A stretch of 8,972 nucleotides of DNA, taken from NCBI GenBank assembly GCA_021442545.1, contig JABUSX010000259.1, forward strand, positions 1-8,972. Reading direction: 5' to 3'. Position numbers and translations under genes: made by a program. The notes under the pieces are model-generated. The model ran no database searches. It had not been told where the DNA came from and was given only the letters and a program-made list of their open reading frames with translations. The stretch comes from Eubacterium sp. GTDB lineage: Bacteria > Bacillota > Clostridia > Lachnospirales > Lachnospiraceae. Of the stretch, positions 1-6,628 are shown piece after piece; the stretch's first letter is position 1, and each line of letters opens with the position of its first letter.

Positions 1-819
1 GCGGTCTGGGACGGAGAGCTGTATCTGGAAAAGCTGATCCTTCGTCCGCGTCATATCGAATTTCAGATTCTGGCCGACCGTCATGGTCATGTAATTCATC
101 TGGGGGATCGTGACTGCTCCGTACAGCGTCGGAATCAGAAAATGATCGAAGAAGCACCGGCCCGGAGCCTTACTCCCGCACTCCGGGAAGCGATGGGAAA
201 GGCAGCCGTTCGTGCGGCGGAAGCCGTCGGTTATGAAGGTGCCGGCACGGTGGAATTTCTTCTGGACGGAGACGGACAGCATTTTTATTTTATGGAAATG
301 AATACCCGGATCCAGGTCGAACATGGTGTGACGGAAATGATTACAGGCGTGGATCTGGTACGGCAGCAGCTGCGGATCGCTTCCGGACTTTCACTGGATA
401 TAAAACAGCGGGATGTACGGTTCACGGGACATGCGATTGAGTGCCGCATCAACGCGGAAGATCCCGAACAGGATTTTCGCCCCTGTCCCGGAACGGTCGA
501 TTTTCTTCATTTTCCGGGCGGCATGGGTGTACGGGTGGATACCTGCCTTTATAACGGCTGTACGATGTCTCCGTATTACGATTCCCTGGCAGCAAAGATC
601 CTGGTTCATGCACCGACCCGGCTCGAAGCCATCCGCAGGATGAGGCGCAGCCTTGAAGAATTTGTGCTGGAAGGCTTTCCGACAAATGCGGAACTGAATT
701 ACCAGATCCTGCATCATCCTGTTTTTGTGCGGGGCGGCTGTACGACGTCCTTCCTGGATGACAGTCTGGCGGATTTGCTGGATTTCTACAGCCGCGTGGA
801 ACGCTCCGAAAACAGATGA
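1..819 (+). CDS. accC: Acetyl-CoA carboxylase biotin carboxylase subunit, 3' part (5' end outside window)
   Basis: AccC uses ATP and bicarbonate to carboxylate the biotin carried by AccB, the first half-reaction of malonyl-CoA synthesis in the cytoplasm. The reading frame is open from base 1, so only the last 272 residues are present; by comparison with the ~450-residue family the window starts near residue 190. Visible are the nucleotide-binding YLEK and RPRHIE segments (bases 22-60), the RDCSVQRRNQK stretch (109-141), and the catalytic loop EMNTRIQVEH (295-324) followed by VTEMITGVD. ECRINAED (439-462) and the C-terminal PYYDSLAAK segment are also typical. One small oddity: the residue after the QVEH motif is Gly (325-327) where Pro is usual. 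It ends in TGA, and its last codons already belong to the first degenerate copy of a repeat that fills the spacer to accD. Family assignment is secure; AccB itself is not in view. Confidence 0.96.
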   Translation, partial: AVWDGELYLEKLILRPRHIEFQILADRHGHVIHLGDRDCSVQRRNQKMIEEAPARSLTPALREAMGKAAVRAAEAVGYEGAGTVEFLLDGDGQHFYFMEMNTRIQVEHGVTEMITGVDLVRQQLRIASGLSLDIKQRDVRFTGHAIECRINAEDPEQDFRPCPGTVDFLHFPGGMGVRVDTCLYNGCTMSPYYDSLAAKILVHAPTRLEAIRRMRRSLEEFVLEGFPTNAELNYQILHHPVFVRGGCTTSFLDDSLADLLDFYSRVERSENR

Positions 820-975
820 CACAATATCCGCAGAGAGAAACATCGTACTGTTCCGGACTTTGCGGTTTTCATCCCGAAAGGCAGAAAGCATAACATCTGC
901 AAAGAGAATGATCCTGCTGTTCCGGATATTTCGGTTCCCATCCCGAAAGGCAGAAAACATAACGTCCGCAAGGAG
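806..975 (+). repeat. 69-bp imperfect tandem repeat filling the accC-accD spacer
   Basis: Two full units (823-891 and 892-960) align without gaps at a period of 69 bp and about 80% identity by hand. A partial third unit starts at 961 and runs into the accD ribosome binding site (AAGGAG, 970-975). The first unit is preceded by a partial match reaching back into the last codons of accC (CCGAAAACAGATGA at 806-819 against CCGAAAGGCAGAAAG at 874 and 943). Each full unit can form a short hairpin: TTTCGG 929-934 with CCGAAA 943-948, and the equivalent at 859-865/874-879 with one bulged G. The SD-like position is purine-rich in all three copies (AGAGAG, AAAGAG, AAGGAG). The spacer holds no gene; a + frame stays open across it and into accD, but only as an out-of-frame shadow. 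Confidence 0.85.
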
Positions 976-980
976 TTTCT

Positions 981-1835
981 ATGAACAATATTTTCGCAAA
1001 ACGCAGGACGCGGATCCTTGCTATGAAAGAGATCCGGGAGCATTACATTCCGCGGGAAAAGCTTGTCACCTGCCCCAGGTGCGGTGCCGAGCATTTCAGA
1101 AGGGATGTGTCGAAAAATCTTGCCGTATGCCCCGACTGCCAGTATCACTGGCCCATGGGTGCCTACTTCCGCCTGAAGACCATTATGGATTCCGGGACGA
1201 TCCGGGAGCTGAATCAGAATTATGTCTCAAAGGATCCTCTGGAATTTCCGGGTTACGCGGAGAAGCTGGATGAAGCGCAGAAGAGGACAGGACTGCGGGA
1301 GGCCGTGGTCACGGTCTCGGGTGCGATCAACGGCCACAGATGCGTAGTGGGGGTAATGGACAGCCGCTTTCTTATGGGCAGTATGAGTGCTGCACTCGGA
1401 GAAAAGATCGTGCTTGCCATTGATTATGCCAGGAGAAACCGGCTTCCGCTGATCCTTTTCTCGGCCAGCGGAGGAGCCAGGATGCAGGAAGGGATCTATT
1501 CACTGATGCAGATGGCGAAGACATCCGCTGCGCTGGCGAGGTTTGCGGAAAAAGGTCTGCTGTATATTTCTGTCATGACAGATCCGACAACGGGAGGGGT
1601 GACGGCAAGCTTTGCATCGCTGGGAGATATCATCCTCTCCGAACCCGGTGCATTGATCGGTTTTGCCGGTCCCCGTGTCATTCAGCAGACGATCGGGGAA
1701 ACACTTCCGGAAGGGTTTCAGCGTGCGGAATTTCAGGAAAAGCACGGTTTTGTGGATGCCGTTGTCCATCGTTCCGAAATGAAGGAAACGCTTTCGAAGA
1801 TCCTTCGTCTGCATGAGAAAGGAGACCTCAAATGA
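981..1835 (+). CDS. accD: Acetyl-CoA carboxylase carboxyltransferase subunit beta
   Basis: AccD pairs with AccA in an A2D2 carboxyltransferase that moves the carboxyl group from biotin-AccB to acetyl-CoA, giving malonyl-CoA. The 284-residue protein has the N-terminal four-Cys zinc finger expected of bacterial AccD: Cys31, Cys34, Cys50 and Cys53 with C-x2-C-x15-C-x2-C spacing. The crotonase-like carboxyltransferase core follows, with SASGGARMQEG (161-171), TGGVTASFASLGD (204-216) and GFAGPRVIQQTI (227-238). The start at 981 is supported by AAGGAG at 970-975, five bases upstream, and that ribosome binding site lies inside the third copy of the 69-bp spacer repeat. The stop TGA overlaps the accA start as ATGA, implying translational coupling and matched subunit amounts. 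Length is slightly under the E. coli protein (304), mostly at the termini. Confidence 0.97.
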   Translation: MNNIFAKRRTRILAMKEIREHYIPREKLVTCPRCGAEHFRRDVSKNLAVCPDCQYHWPMGAYFRLKTIMDSGTIRELNQNYVSKDPLEFPGYAEKLDEAQKRTGLREAVVTVSGAINGHRCVVGVMDSRFLMGSMSAALGEKIVLAIDYARRNRLPLILFSASGGARMQEGIYSLMQMAKTSAALARFAEKGLLYISVMTDPTTGGVTASFASLGDIILSEPGALIGFAGPRVIQQTIGETLPEGFQRAEFQEKHGFVDAVVHRSEMKETLSKILRLHEKGDLK

Positions 1836-2650
1836 GTATGCTTTCGGCAGCAGAACGTCTCGCGGCCGCCCGGGATCCGCAGAGACCGAATATCACCGAC
1901 TACATTGAAGGCCTGTTCACCGATTTTTTTGAACAGAAAGGTGACAGACTCTGCGGAGAGGATGGTGCCATACTGGGCGGGATCGCATTGTATCACGGCA
2001 TGCCTGTTACCGTGATCGGAACCCGGAAGGGAAAATCGCTGGAAGAAAATCTTTCCTGCAATTTCGGAATGCCGAACCCGGAAGGATACCGCAAGGCGCT
2101 GCGTCTCATGCAGCAGGCGGAAAAGTTCCGGCGTCCGGTCATAACCTTTATCGATACCTTTGGCGCATATCCCGGTCTGGAGGCGGAAGAGAGGGGACAG
2201 GGCGAATCCATTGCCCGTAATCTTCTGGAAATGTCCCGGCTGACCGTGCCGGTTATTGCCGTCATTACCGGAGAAGGCAACAGCGGCGGAGCATTGGCAC
2301 TGGCTGTTGCGGACAGAGTTCTGATGATGGAAAATGCCGTTTATGCGATCCTTTCACCGGAAGGCTTTGCCTCGATCCTCTGGAAAGATTCCGCCCGCAG
2401 CGACGAGGCGGCGGAAATGATGAAGATTACGGCAGAAGACCTGCTTCAGATGGGAATCATTGACGACATCATTCCCGAACCCGAAGGCGGTGCACACCAG
2501 TCTTTGATCAAGACGATCCTGCAGACGGATCAGGTTCTTTACCGTCACCTGAAGGATCTGATACGGCAGAAGGGAAAAGCACTGGCGGCTGCCCGGTATC
2601 AGAAATTCCGGAAAATGGGAACGGCTGCTTTTGACGAGGAAACAACATGA
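1832..2650 (+). CDS. accA: Acetyl-CoA carboxylase carboxyltransferase subunit alpha
   Basis: AccA is the partner of AccD in the carboxyltransferase half-reaction that makes malonyl-CoA. The 272-residue product has the family core: FIDTFGAYPG (106-115), AEERGQGESIARN (118-130), the acyl-CoA binding GEGNSGGALALAVADRV (147-163) and SPEGFASILWKD (175-186). Two positions differ from the most common form: Phe110 in FIDT-F-GAYPG where Pro is usual, and Asn150 in GEGNSGG where Gly is usual. It is shorter than E. coli AccA (319), mainly at the N-terminus, which is common in Bacillota. The start ATG at 1832 has GGAG at 1821-1824 at good spacing; the second ATG (1838) would be too far. It overlaps accD upstream and fabH downstream by ATGA in both cases, so the three genes are almost certainly cotranslated. 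Confidence 0.97.
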   Translation: MSMLSAAERLAAARDPQRPNITDYIEGLFTDFFEQKGDRLCGEDGAILGGIALYHGMPVTVIGTRKGKSLEENLSCNFGMPNPEGYRKALRLMQQAEKFRRPVITFIDTFGAYPGLEAEERGQGESIARNLLEMSRLTVPVIAVITGEGNSGGALALAVADRVLMMENAVYAILSPEGFASILWKDSARSDEAAEMMKITAEDLLQMGIIDDIIPEPEGGAHQSLIKTILQTDQVLYRHLKDLIRQKGKALAAARYQKFRKMGTAAFDEETT

Positions 2651-3594
2651 ACGGAATAAAGATCAGGGGCATGGGGCATGCGGTCCCCTCCCATGCAGCA
2701 TCAAATGTAGATATTGCGCAGGTTGTGGATACGAGTGACGAATGGATTCTGACACGTACCGGCATACGGGAACGGCGTTACTGTACGGAAGAAACAAGTG
2801 TGCAGCTTTGTGTGGAGGCCGCCGAAAAAGCCATAGCCGTCAGCGGGATTTCACCCGATGAAATCGGGGTCTGTATTGTTGCCACGCTGAGTCCGGACAG
2901 GATGATACCTGCGACGGCCTGCATGGTGCAGAAAGAGATCGGGCTGGAAGAGGACACCTTGTGCTATGACCTCTCGGCTGCCTGTTCGGGTTTTCTTTTT
3001 GCACTCCATACGACGGAATGCCTGCTGAATGCCTGTCCGAAAAAATACGGACTCGTGATCGGTGCGGAAGTACTGAGCCGTCTCCTTGACTGGACGGACA
3101 GAGGAACCTGCATTCTTTTCGGAGACGGAGCCGGTGCGGCCGTTGTGGAATGCGGCGAGGGATGGCCGTCGATCGGAGCCATATCGGGAAGCCGCGGAGA
3201 TGTGGAGGCTCTGTATGTGGAGGGACCCGGTTCGGAAGAGCGCTCCTATATCCGTATGGATGGAAAAAAAGTGTTTCGTTTTGCGGTCGAAACGATTCCG
3301 AAATGTATGGATCAGGTTCTGGAAAAAACGGGACGGACATTGGATGAGATCGATTTTTTCGTGTTTCATCAGGCAAATGTACGCATTATCGATCATGCGG
3401 TCCGGAAATATCACATTCCGAAAGAAAAATATTATATGAACATTGACAGGTACGGCAATACCTCTGCGGCCAGTATTCCGCTGGTCCTCAGTGAGCTTCA
3501 GGAACAGGGAAAGGTACACAGCGGGAGCCGTGTCATGCTCATAGGTTTCGGAGGCGGCCTCACATGGGGAGGAGCTGTTATAGAATTCGCATAG
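2647..3594 (+). CDS. fabH: Beta-ketoacyl-ACP synthase III (KAS III)
   Basis: FabH starts each fatty acid chain by condensing a short acyl-CoA with malonyl-ACP. The 315-residue sequence shows the thiolase-fold KAS III signature with a full Cys-His-Asn triad: Cys113 in DLSAACSGFLFAL, His241 in FHQANVRI and Asn271 in YGNTSAAS. The glycine-rich C-terminus GFGGGLTWGG (300-309) is also typical. Start ATG 2647 overlaps the accA stop and has GAGGA at 2636-2640, six bases upstream. Whether it primes with acetyl-CoA or branched acyl-CoA cannot be told reliably from the sequence. It ends in TAG, the only gene in the window with that terminator at a normal C-terminus, which matters for interpreting the TAG inside fabZ. 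Confidence 0.97.
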   Translation: MNGIKIRGMGHAVPSHAASNVDIAQVVDTSDEWILTRTGIRERRYCTEETSVQLCVEAAEKAIAVSGISPDEIGVCIVATLSPDRMIPATACMVQKEIGLEEDTLCYDLSAACSGFLFALHTTECLLNACPKKYGLVIGAEVLSRLLDWTDRGTCILFGDGAGAAVVECGEGWPSIGAISGSRGDVEALYVEGPGSEERSYIRMDGKKVFRFAVETIPKCMDQVLEKTGRTLDEIDFFVFHQANVRIIDHAVRKYHIPKEKYYMNIDRYGNTSAASIPLVLSELQEQGKVHSGSRVMLIGFGGGLTWGGAVIEFA

Positions 3595-3694
3595 AATCTG
3601 AATTTCGGCGAAATACGGCAGAACACGGAGAAATACGTAAGAGCAGACGGAATACGAAAGAGCCGGAAAACAGAGAAAGTACAGGAGTGGAATC
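3595..3694 (+). other. fabH-fabK spacer with phased GAAATACG motifs
   Basis: This 100-bp, purine-rich spacer holds no gene. Near-identical short words recur at about 20-bp intervals: GAAATACG at 3610-3617, GAAATACG at 3630-3637 and GGAATACG at 3649-3656. At the fabH end, ATAGAATTCGC (3580-3590) is followed directly by ATAGAATCTG (3591-3600), a small 11-bp near-repeat. In many streptococcal-type fab operons acpP sits between fabH and fabK; no acyl carrier protein with a DSL phosphopantetheine site can be read here in any frame. Confidence 0.5.
3683..3687 (+). promoter_or_regulatory. Ribosome binding site that fixes the GTG start of fabK
   Basis: AGGAG lies seven bases before GTG at 3695. The overlapping GTG at 3688 reaches a stop within four codons, and no in-frame ATG has comparable spacing, so the GTG start is well supported. 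Confidence 0.8.
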
Positions 3695-4636
3695 GTGAAA
3701 AAATTAAACGAGATGCTGGGGACAGAATTTCCGATCATACAGGGAGGTATGGCCAATATTGCCACGGGCACCTTTGCGGCCGCCTGCTCCAACGCGGGAG
3801 CACTGGGCGTGATCGCGAGCGGAGGCATGCAGAATGCAGAGATGCTGCGCGAACATATCCGCATCTGCAGAAAACTGACAGACAAACCTTTTGGGGTGAA
3901 TCTGATGCTGATGCATCCGGCAAAAGATGAGATGGCAGAAGTAATCCTTGAGGAGAAGGTTCCCGTTGTGACAACAGGAGCCGGGAATCCGGGAAAGTAT
4001 GTGGAAAGCTGGAAGGAAGCCGGCATTATTGTAATTCCTGTTGTCGCGGCTTCGATCCTGGCAAAGCGTCTGGTCCGGTATGGGGTAGATGCTTTGATTG
4101 CAGAAGGAACGGAATCCGGCGGACATGTCGGTGAGATGACGACGATGGCACTGGTTCCCCAGATCGCGGATGCCGTGGATGTGCCTGTGATCGCAGCCGG
4201 CGGTATTGCCGACGGACGACAGCTGGCGGCGGCTTTTGCACTCGGAGCCTGCGGGGTACAGGTCGGAACCTGCCTGCTGACGAGCGTGGAATGTCCGATC
4301 CACGAAAATTACAAGCAGGCGCTGCTTTCCGCAAAAGACAGTGATACGACCGTGACCGGGCGCAGCATCGGCGGACCCGTCCGCGTTCTGAAAAATAAGA
4401 TGGTGAGGGAATATCTTTCCCTCGAACGCCGCGGGGCAACCCTGGAAGAACTGGAAAAAGTAACGCTGGGCGCCATGAGACGCGCCGTCTTTGACGGGGA
4501 TATGGAACGCGGCAGCGTCATGACCGGGCAGGTGGCCGGCATGCTCACCGAGATCCGCCCGGTGCGGCAGATCCTTGAAGAAATGGTTTTCCAGAGCAGG
4601 AAGGTTATGAAAGAAACCGCAGAAAACTGGTCATAA
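3695..4636 (+). CDS. fabK: Enoyl-ACP reductase II, FMN-dependent
   Basis: FabK reduces the trans-2-enoyl-ACP double bond, the last step of each elongation cycle, using FMN and NAD(P)H. The 313-residue protein is a nitronate monooxygenase-like TIM barrel: PIIQGGMANIATG (13-25), LGVIASGGM (37-45), FGVNLM (66-71), TTGAGNPG (93-100), ALIAEGTESGGHVG (133-146) and the FMN-phosphate loop VIAAGGIADGRQ (165-176). His144 in SGGHVG matches the position of the conserved His of pneumococcal FabK. FabK rather than FabI is typical of streptococci and many Clostridia; established work shows FabK enzymes are insensitive to triclosan. It begins with GTG. Related nitronate monooxygenases share the fold, but the fab context makes FabK the clear choice. 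Confidence 0.96.
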   Translation: MKKLNEMLGTEFPIIQGGMANIATGTFAAACSNAGALGVIASGGMQNAEMLREHIRICRKLTDKPFGVNLMLMHPAKDEMAEVILEEKVPVVTTGAGNPGKYVESWKEAGIIVIPVVAASILAKRLVRYGVDALIAEGTESGGHVGEMTTMALVPQIADAVDVPVIAAGGIADGRQLAAAFALGACGVQVGTCLLTSVECPIHENYKQALLSAKDSDTTVTGRSIGGPVRVLKNKMVREYLSLERRGATLEELEKVTLGAMRRAVFDGDMERGSVMTGQVAGMLTEIRPVRQILEEMVFQSRKVMKETAENWS

Positions 4637-4644
4637 GCGGTGCA

Positions 4645-4671
4645 GATTCCCGGCTGACAGATGCCGGAATC
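4645..4671 (+). other. Stem-loop just after fabK
   Basis: GATTCCCGGC (4645-4654) pairs with GCCGGAATC (4663-4671) to give nine base pairs with one bulged C and an eight-base loop. No T-run follows, so it is not a standard intrinsic terminator. It could stabilise the upstream mRNA, be a processing site, or be chance. Confidence 0.4.
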
Positions 4672-4801
4672 CCGACGGGAAACCGTACGAGGGAAACAGA
4701 CAGAAATATTTGTGAAAAATGTGTGGGAATTCATGTGCAGATGAGTACGCGGAACCACAGATCGGAACGGTAACGAATGAAGCAAGTCAGAAGCAGCAGA
4801 A

Positions 4802-4807
4802 AGGGGA
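4802..4807 (+). promoter_or_regulatory. Ribosome binding site that fixes the fabD start
   Basis: AGGGGA sits seven bases before ATG 4815. The alternative in-frame ATG at 4719 has no such element and lies upstream of the conserved GQGSQ start region by over 40 residues. Confidence 0.75.
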
Positions 4808-4814
4808 CAGCAGA

Positions 4815-5747
4815 ATGAAACTTGGTTTTCTGTATGCGGGACAGGGAAGCCAGCATCCCGGAATGGGTGCGGATCTGTATGAGGCTTACCCGGCCTTCCG
4901 CAGCGTGATCGATGGCGCGGATGTGGATTTTGATTTAAAAACGATATCTTTCAGCGACCCCGGCGGAGTTCTGAATCAGACACGTTATACACAGCCCTGT
5001 ATGGTTGCCTTTGCCGCCGGCCTGACAGCTGTTCTGAAAGAAAAAGGGATCCTTCCCGCCGCTGCGGCAGGTCTTTCTCTGGGTGAATATTCGGCACTGC
5101 ACGCCGCCGGAGTTTTTGACGCACAGACGGCGATCCGCACGGTGGCTTTTCGCGGGAAAGCCATGGAAAAAGCAGCCGACGGACGCCCTTCGGCTATGAA
5201 AGCCGTGCTGGGGCTGGGACGGGAGGCACTGCAGGAAGCCTGTGAAGAAGCTTCATCTGAGGGCTGTGTGGTCATTGCAAATTACAACTGTCCCGGACAG
5301 CTCGTGATCGGCGGAGAAAAGGACGCGGTCGAAAAAGCAGCTGTGCTTGCAAAGGAAAAAGGGGCAAAACGCTGCCTTCCGCTCCGGGTCAGCGGTCCCT
5401 TCCATACACCTCTGATGGCACCGGCCGGTGAAGCACTGGAAACGTATTTTCGGAATATGGATTTTGCACCCATGCAGATTCCGGTGATCTTCAACTGCAT
5501 CGGATCGGAAAAGCAGGAAGAAGACAGTATCGCCTCACTGCTTGTCCGGCAGGTTCAGAGCAGTGTGTACATGGAAGATTCCATCCGGTATATGGCCGGA
5601 ATGGGTATGGATGCACTTGTCGAGATCGGCCCGGGAAAAGCACTGAGCGGTTTTGCAAAGAAGATCGTGCCGGAAATGCCGGTCTATGCCGTTGAAACAA
5701 AAGAGGATGTGGAAGCACTCTGCGCGAAGCTGAAGGAGAACGCATGA
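4815..5747 (+). CDS. fabD: Malonyl-CoA:ACP transacylase
   Basis: FabD moves malonyl groups from CoA to acyl carrier protein, supplying the extender unit for FabH and FabF. The 310-residue product begins with the characteristic GQGSQ motif (residues 9-13, MKLGFLYAGQGSQHPGMG), has the nucleophile Ser88 in GLSLGEY, Arg113 in AFRGKAME (substrate carboxylate binding) and the catalytic His197 in SGPFHTPLM. EIGPGKALSGF near the C-terminus is also typical. I chose ATG 4815 over the longer in-frame ORF from 4719 because of the ribosome binding site and because the family begins a few residues before GQGSQ. The stop TGA overlaps the fabG start as ATGA. No anomalies. Confidence 0.97.
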   Translation: MKLGFLYAGQGSQHPGMGADLYEAYPAFRSVIDGADVDFDLKTISFSDPGGVLNQTRYTQPCMVAFAAGLTAVLKEKGILPAAAAGLSLGEYSALHAAGVFDAQTAIRTVAFRGKAMEKAADGRPSAMKAVLGLGREALQEACEEASSEGCVVIANYNCPGQLVIGGEKDAVEKAAVLAKEKGAKRCLPLRVSGPFHTPLMAPAGEALETYFRNMDFAPMQIPVIFNCIGSEKQEEDSIASLLVRQVQSSVYMEDSIRYMAGMGMDALVEIGPGKALSGFAKKIVPEMPVYAVETKEDVEALCAKLKENA

Positions 5748-6490
5748 TGGATTTTCAGGGAAAAACCGCTGTAGTGACGGGCGGAAGCAGAGGAATCGGA
5801 AGAGCTGTCTGCACGGAACTGGCAAAGGGCGGCGCCAATATCGTTTTATGTTATGCCGGCAATGCGGCTGCCGCAGAAGAAACGGCAGAAGCCTGCCGGG
5901 CTTACGGAGTACAGGTCATGCCGGTACAGTGCGATGTGGCAGATGAGGCACAGGTCAAAGAGATGATGACCCGCGCCGTAAAGGAGTTCGGCGGTATTCA
6001 CATTCTGGTAAACAATGCGGGCATCACGCGCGACAACCTGCTGATGATCATGAAAGAAGAGGATTTTGATGCGGTTGTCCGGACGAATTTAAAAGGAACC
6101 TTTGTCTGCATGAAAGCAGTGAGCCGTCAGATGATAAAGCAGCGTTTCGGACGGATCGTGAATATCAGCAGTGTCGTGGGGATCCGCGGAAATGCAGGCC
6201 AGGTGAATTATGCAGCCACCAAGGCGGGTGTGATCGGCATGACAAAATCTGCAGCCAGGGAACTGGCAGGCCGCGGGATCACCGTGAATGCCGTGGCTCC
6301 CGGTTTTATCGAAACGGATATGACAAAGGCTATGCCGGAGGCTGCAAAAGAAGCAGCGGTTTCATCCGTTCCGCTCGGCAGAATCGGAACACCCGAAGAT
6401 ATCGCCGGGGCCGTTGCTTTTCTTGCGGATGAAAACAGCGGCTATATAACCGGACAGGTACTCTCTGTCGACGGCGGTATGGGAATGTGA
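5744..6490 (+). CDS. fabG: 3-oxoacyl-ACP reductase
   Basis: FabG reduces beta-ketoacyl-ACP to beta-hydroxyacyl-ACP with NADPH. The 248-residue protein is a classical short-chain dehydrogenase/reductase: TGGSRGIGRA (12-21) binds the cofactor, NNAG is at 90-93, and the catalytic set is Asn115, Ser143, Tyr156 and Lys160 (YAATK), followed by VNAVAPGFIETDMT. Spacing between Ser, Tyr and Lys is exactly that of E. coli FabG, shifted by five residues. Two adjacent ATGs are possible: 5744, overlapping the fabD stop, and 5747, which sits eight bases from AGGAG (5734-5738) and may be the better start; the difference is one residue. Many SDR enzymes look alike, but the operon position makes FabG secure. 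Confidence 0.97.
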   Translation: MMDFQGKTAVVTGGSRGIGRAVCTELAKGGANIVLCYAGNAAAAEETAEACRAYGVQVMPVQCDVADEAQVKEMMTRAVKEFGGIHILVNNAGITRDNLLMIMKEEDFDAVVRTNLKGTFVCMKAVSRQMIKQRFGRIVNISSVVGIRGNAGQVNYAATKAGVIGMTKSAARELAGRGITVNAVAPGFIETDMTKAMPEAAKEAAVSSVPLGRIGTPEDIAGAVAFLADENSGYITGQVLSVDGGMGM

Positions 6491-6541
6491 TTTCAGAATC
6501 GGTCCGCAGACAGATTACGGACATGAGGCAGTGATCTGCAG

Positions 6542-6580
6542 ACAGCGGCATAAGACAGCAGCATGAAACAGCGGCATAAG
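6542..6580 (+). repeat. Three tandem 13-bp units in the fabG-fabF spacer
   Basis: ACAGCGGCATAAG (6542-6554), ACAGCAGCATGAA (6555-6567) and ACAGCGGCATAAG (6568-6580) follow each other without gaps; the outer two are identical and the middle one differs at three positions. They lie in a 138-bp spacer that otherwise holds no gene. An AT-rich island (6581-6594, containing TAAATTTA) follows and then the fabF ribosome binding site. The AT-rich part could hide a weak internal promoter, but I see no convincing -35/-10 pair. Confidence 0.85.
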
Positions 6581-6616
6581 AATTAAATTTATACCTTGCA
6601 GTATTCAGAAAAAGGC

Positions 6617-6622
6617 AGGAGG
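6617..6622 (+). promoter_or_regulatory. Ribosome binding site that fixes the fabF start
   Basis: AGGAGG, a perfect Shine-Dalgarno core, lies six bases before ATG 6629. A longer in-frame ORF from TTG 6596 would place this element inside the coding region and add 11 residues the family lacks. Confidence 0.85.
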
Positions 6623-6628
6623 AACGAA

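Larger units (their letters stand above)
4637..4814 (+). other. fabK-fabD spacer, no gene seen
   Basis: At 178 bp this is the longest spacer in the operon. It carries a stem-loop at its 5' end (listed separately), then purine-rich sequence with small repeats such as two GGGAAAC words between 4677 and 4697. A frame in phase with fabD opens at ATG 4719, but that start has no ribosome binding site and would add 32 residues with no family counterpart. I see no promoter I can defend and no small gene. Confidence 0.5.

Noticed and set aside
725..1273. + frame with a 23-residue repeat spanning the accC end, spacer and accD
   Set aside because: The repeat is the 69-bp DNA repeat translated, and the rest overlaps accC and accD in the wrong frame. 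No ribosome binding site at its start.
2960..2969. TGTGCTATGA inside fabH, matching half of the candidate MarR operator
   Set aside because: It has no second arm and is explained by coding (Leu-Cys-Tyr-Asp next to the active site).
2851..4026. 391-codon open frame on the minus strand across fabH, the spacer and fabK
   Set aside because: It lies antisense to two clearly real genes with full catalytic motifs, its translation is rich in Arg, Ser and Pro with no recognisable domain, and long antisense frames are expected from this codon usage.
4670..4680. TCCCGACGGGA small palindrome after fabK as a terminator
   Set aside because: Only four to five pairs with a tiny loop and no T-run.
4719..4814. 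32-residue N-terminal extension of FabD
   Set aside because: No ribosome binding site at ATG 4719, no family counterpart, and a good site exists for ATG 4815.
6596..6628. 11-residue N-terminal extension of FabF from TTG
   Set aside because: The extension contains the Shine-Dalgarno of the real start at 6629, which gives the normal family length.
3595..6628. Hidden acpP gene in one of the spacers
   Set aside because: No frame in the 100-178 bp spacers encodes a DSL-type phosphopantetheine site, and they are too short for a ~75-residue carrier protein except marginally.
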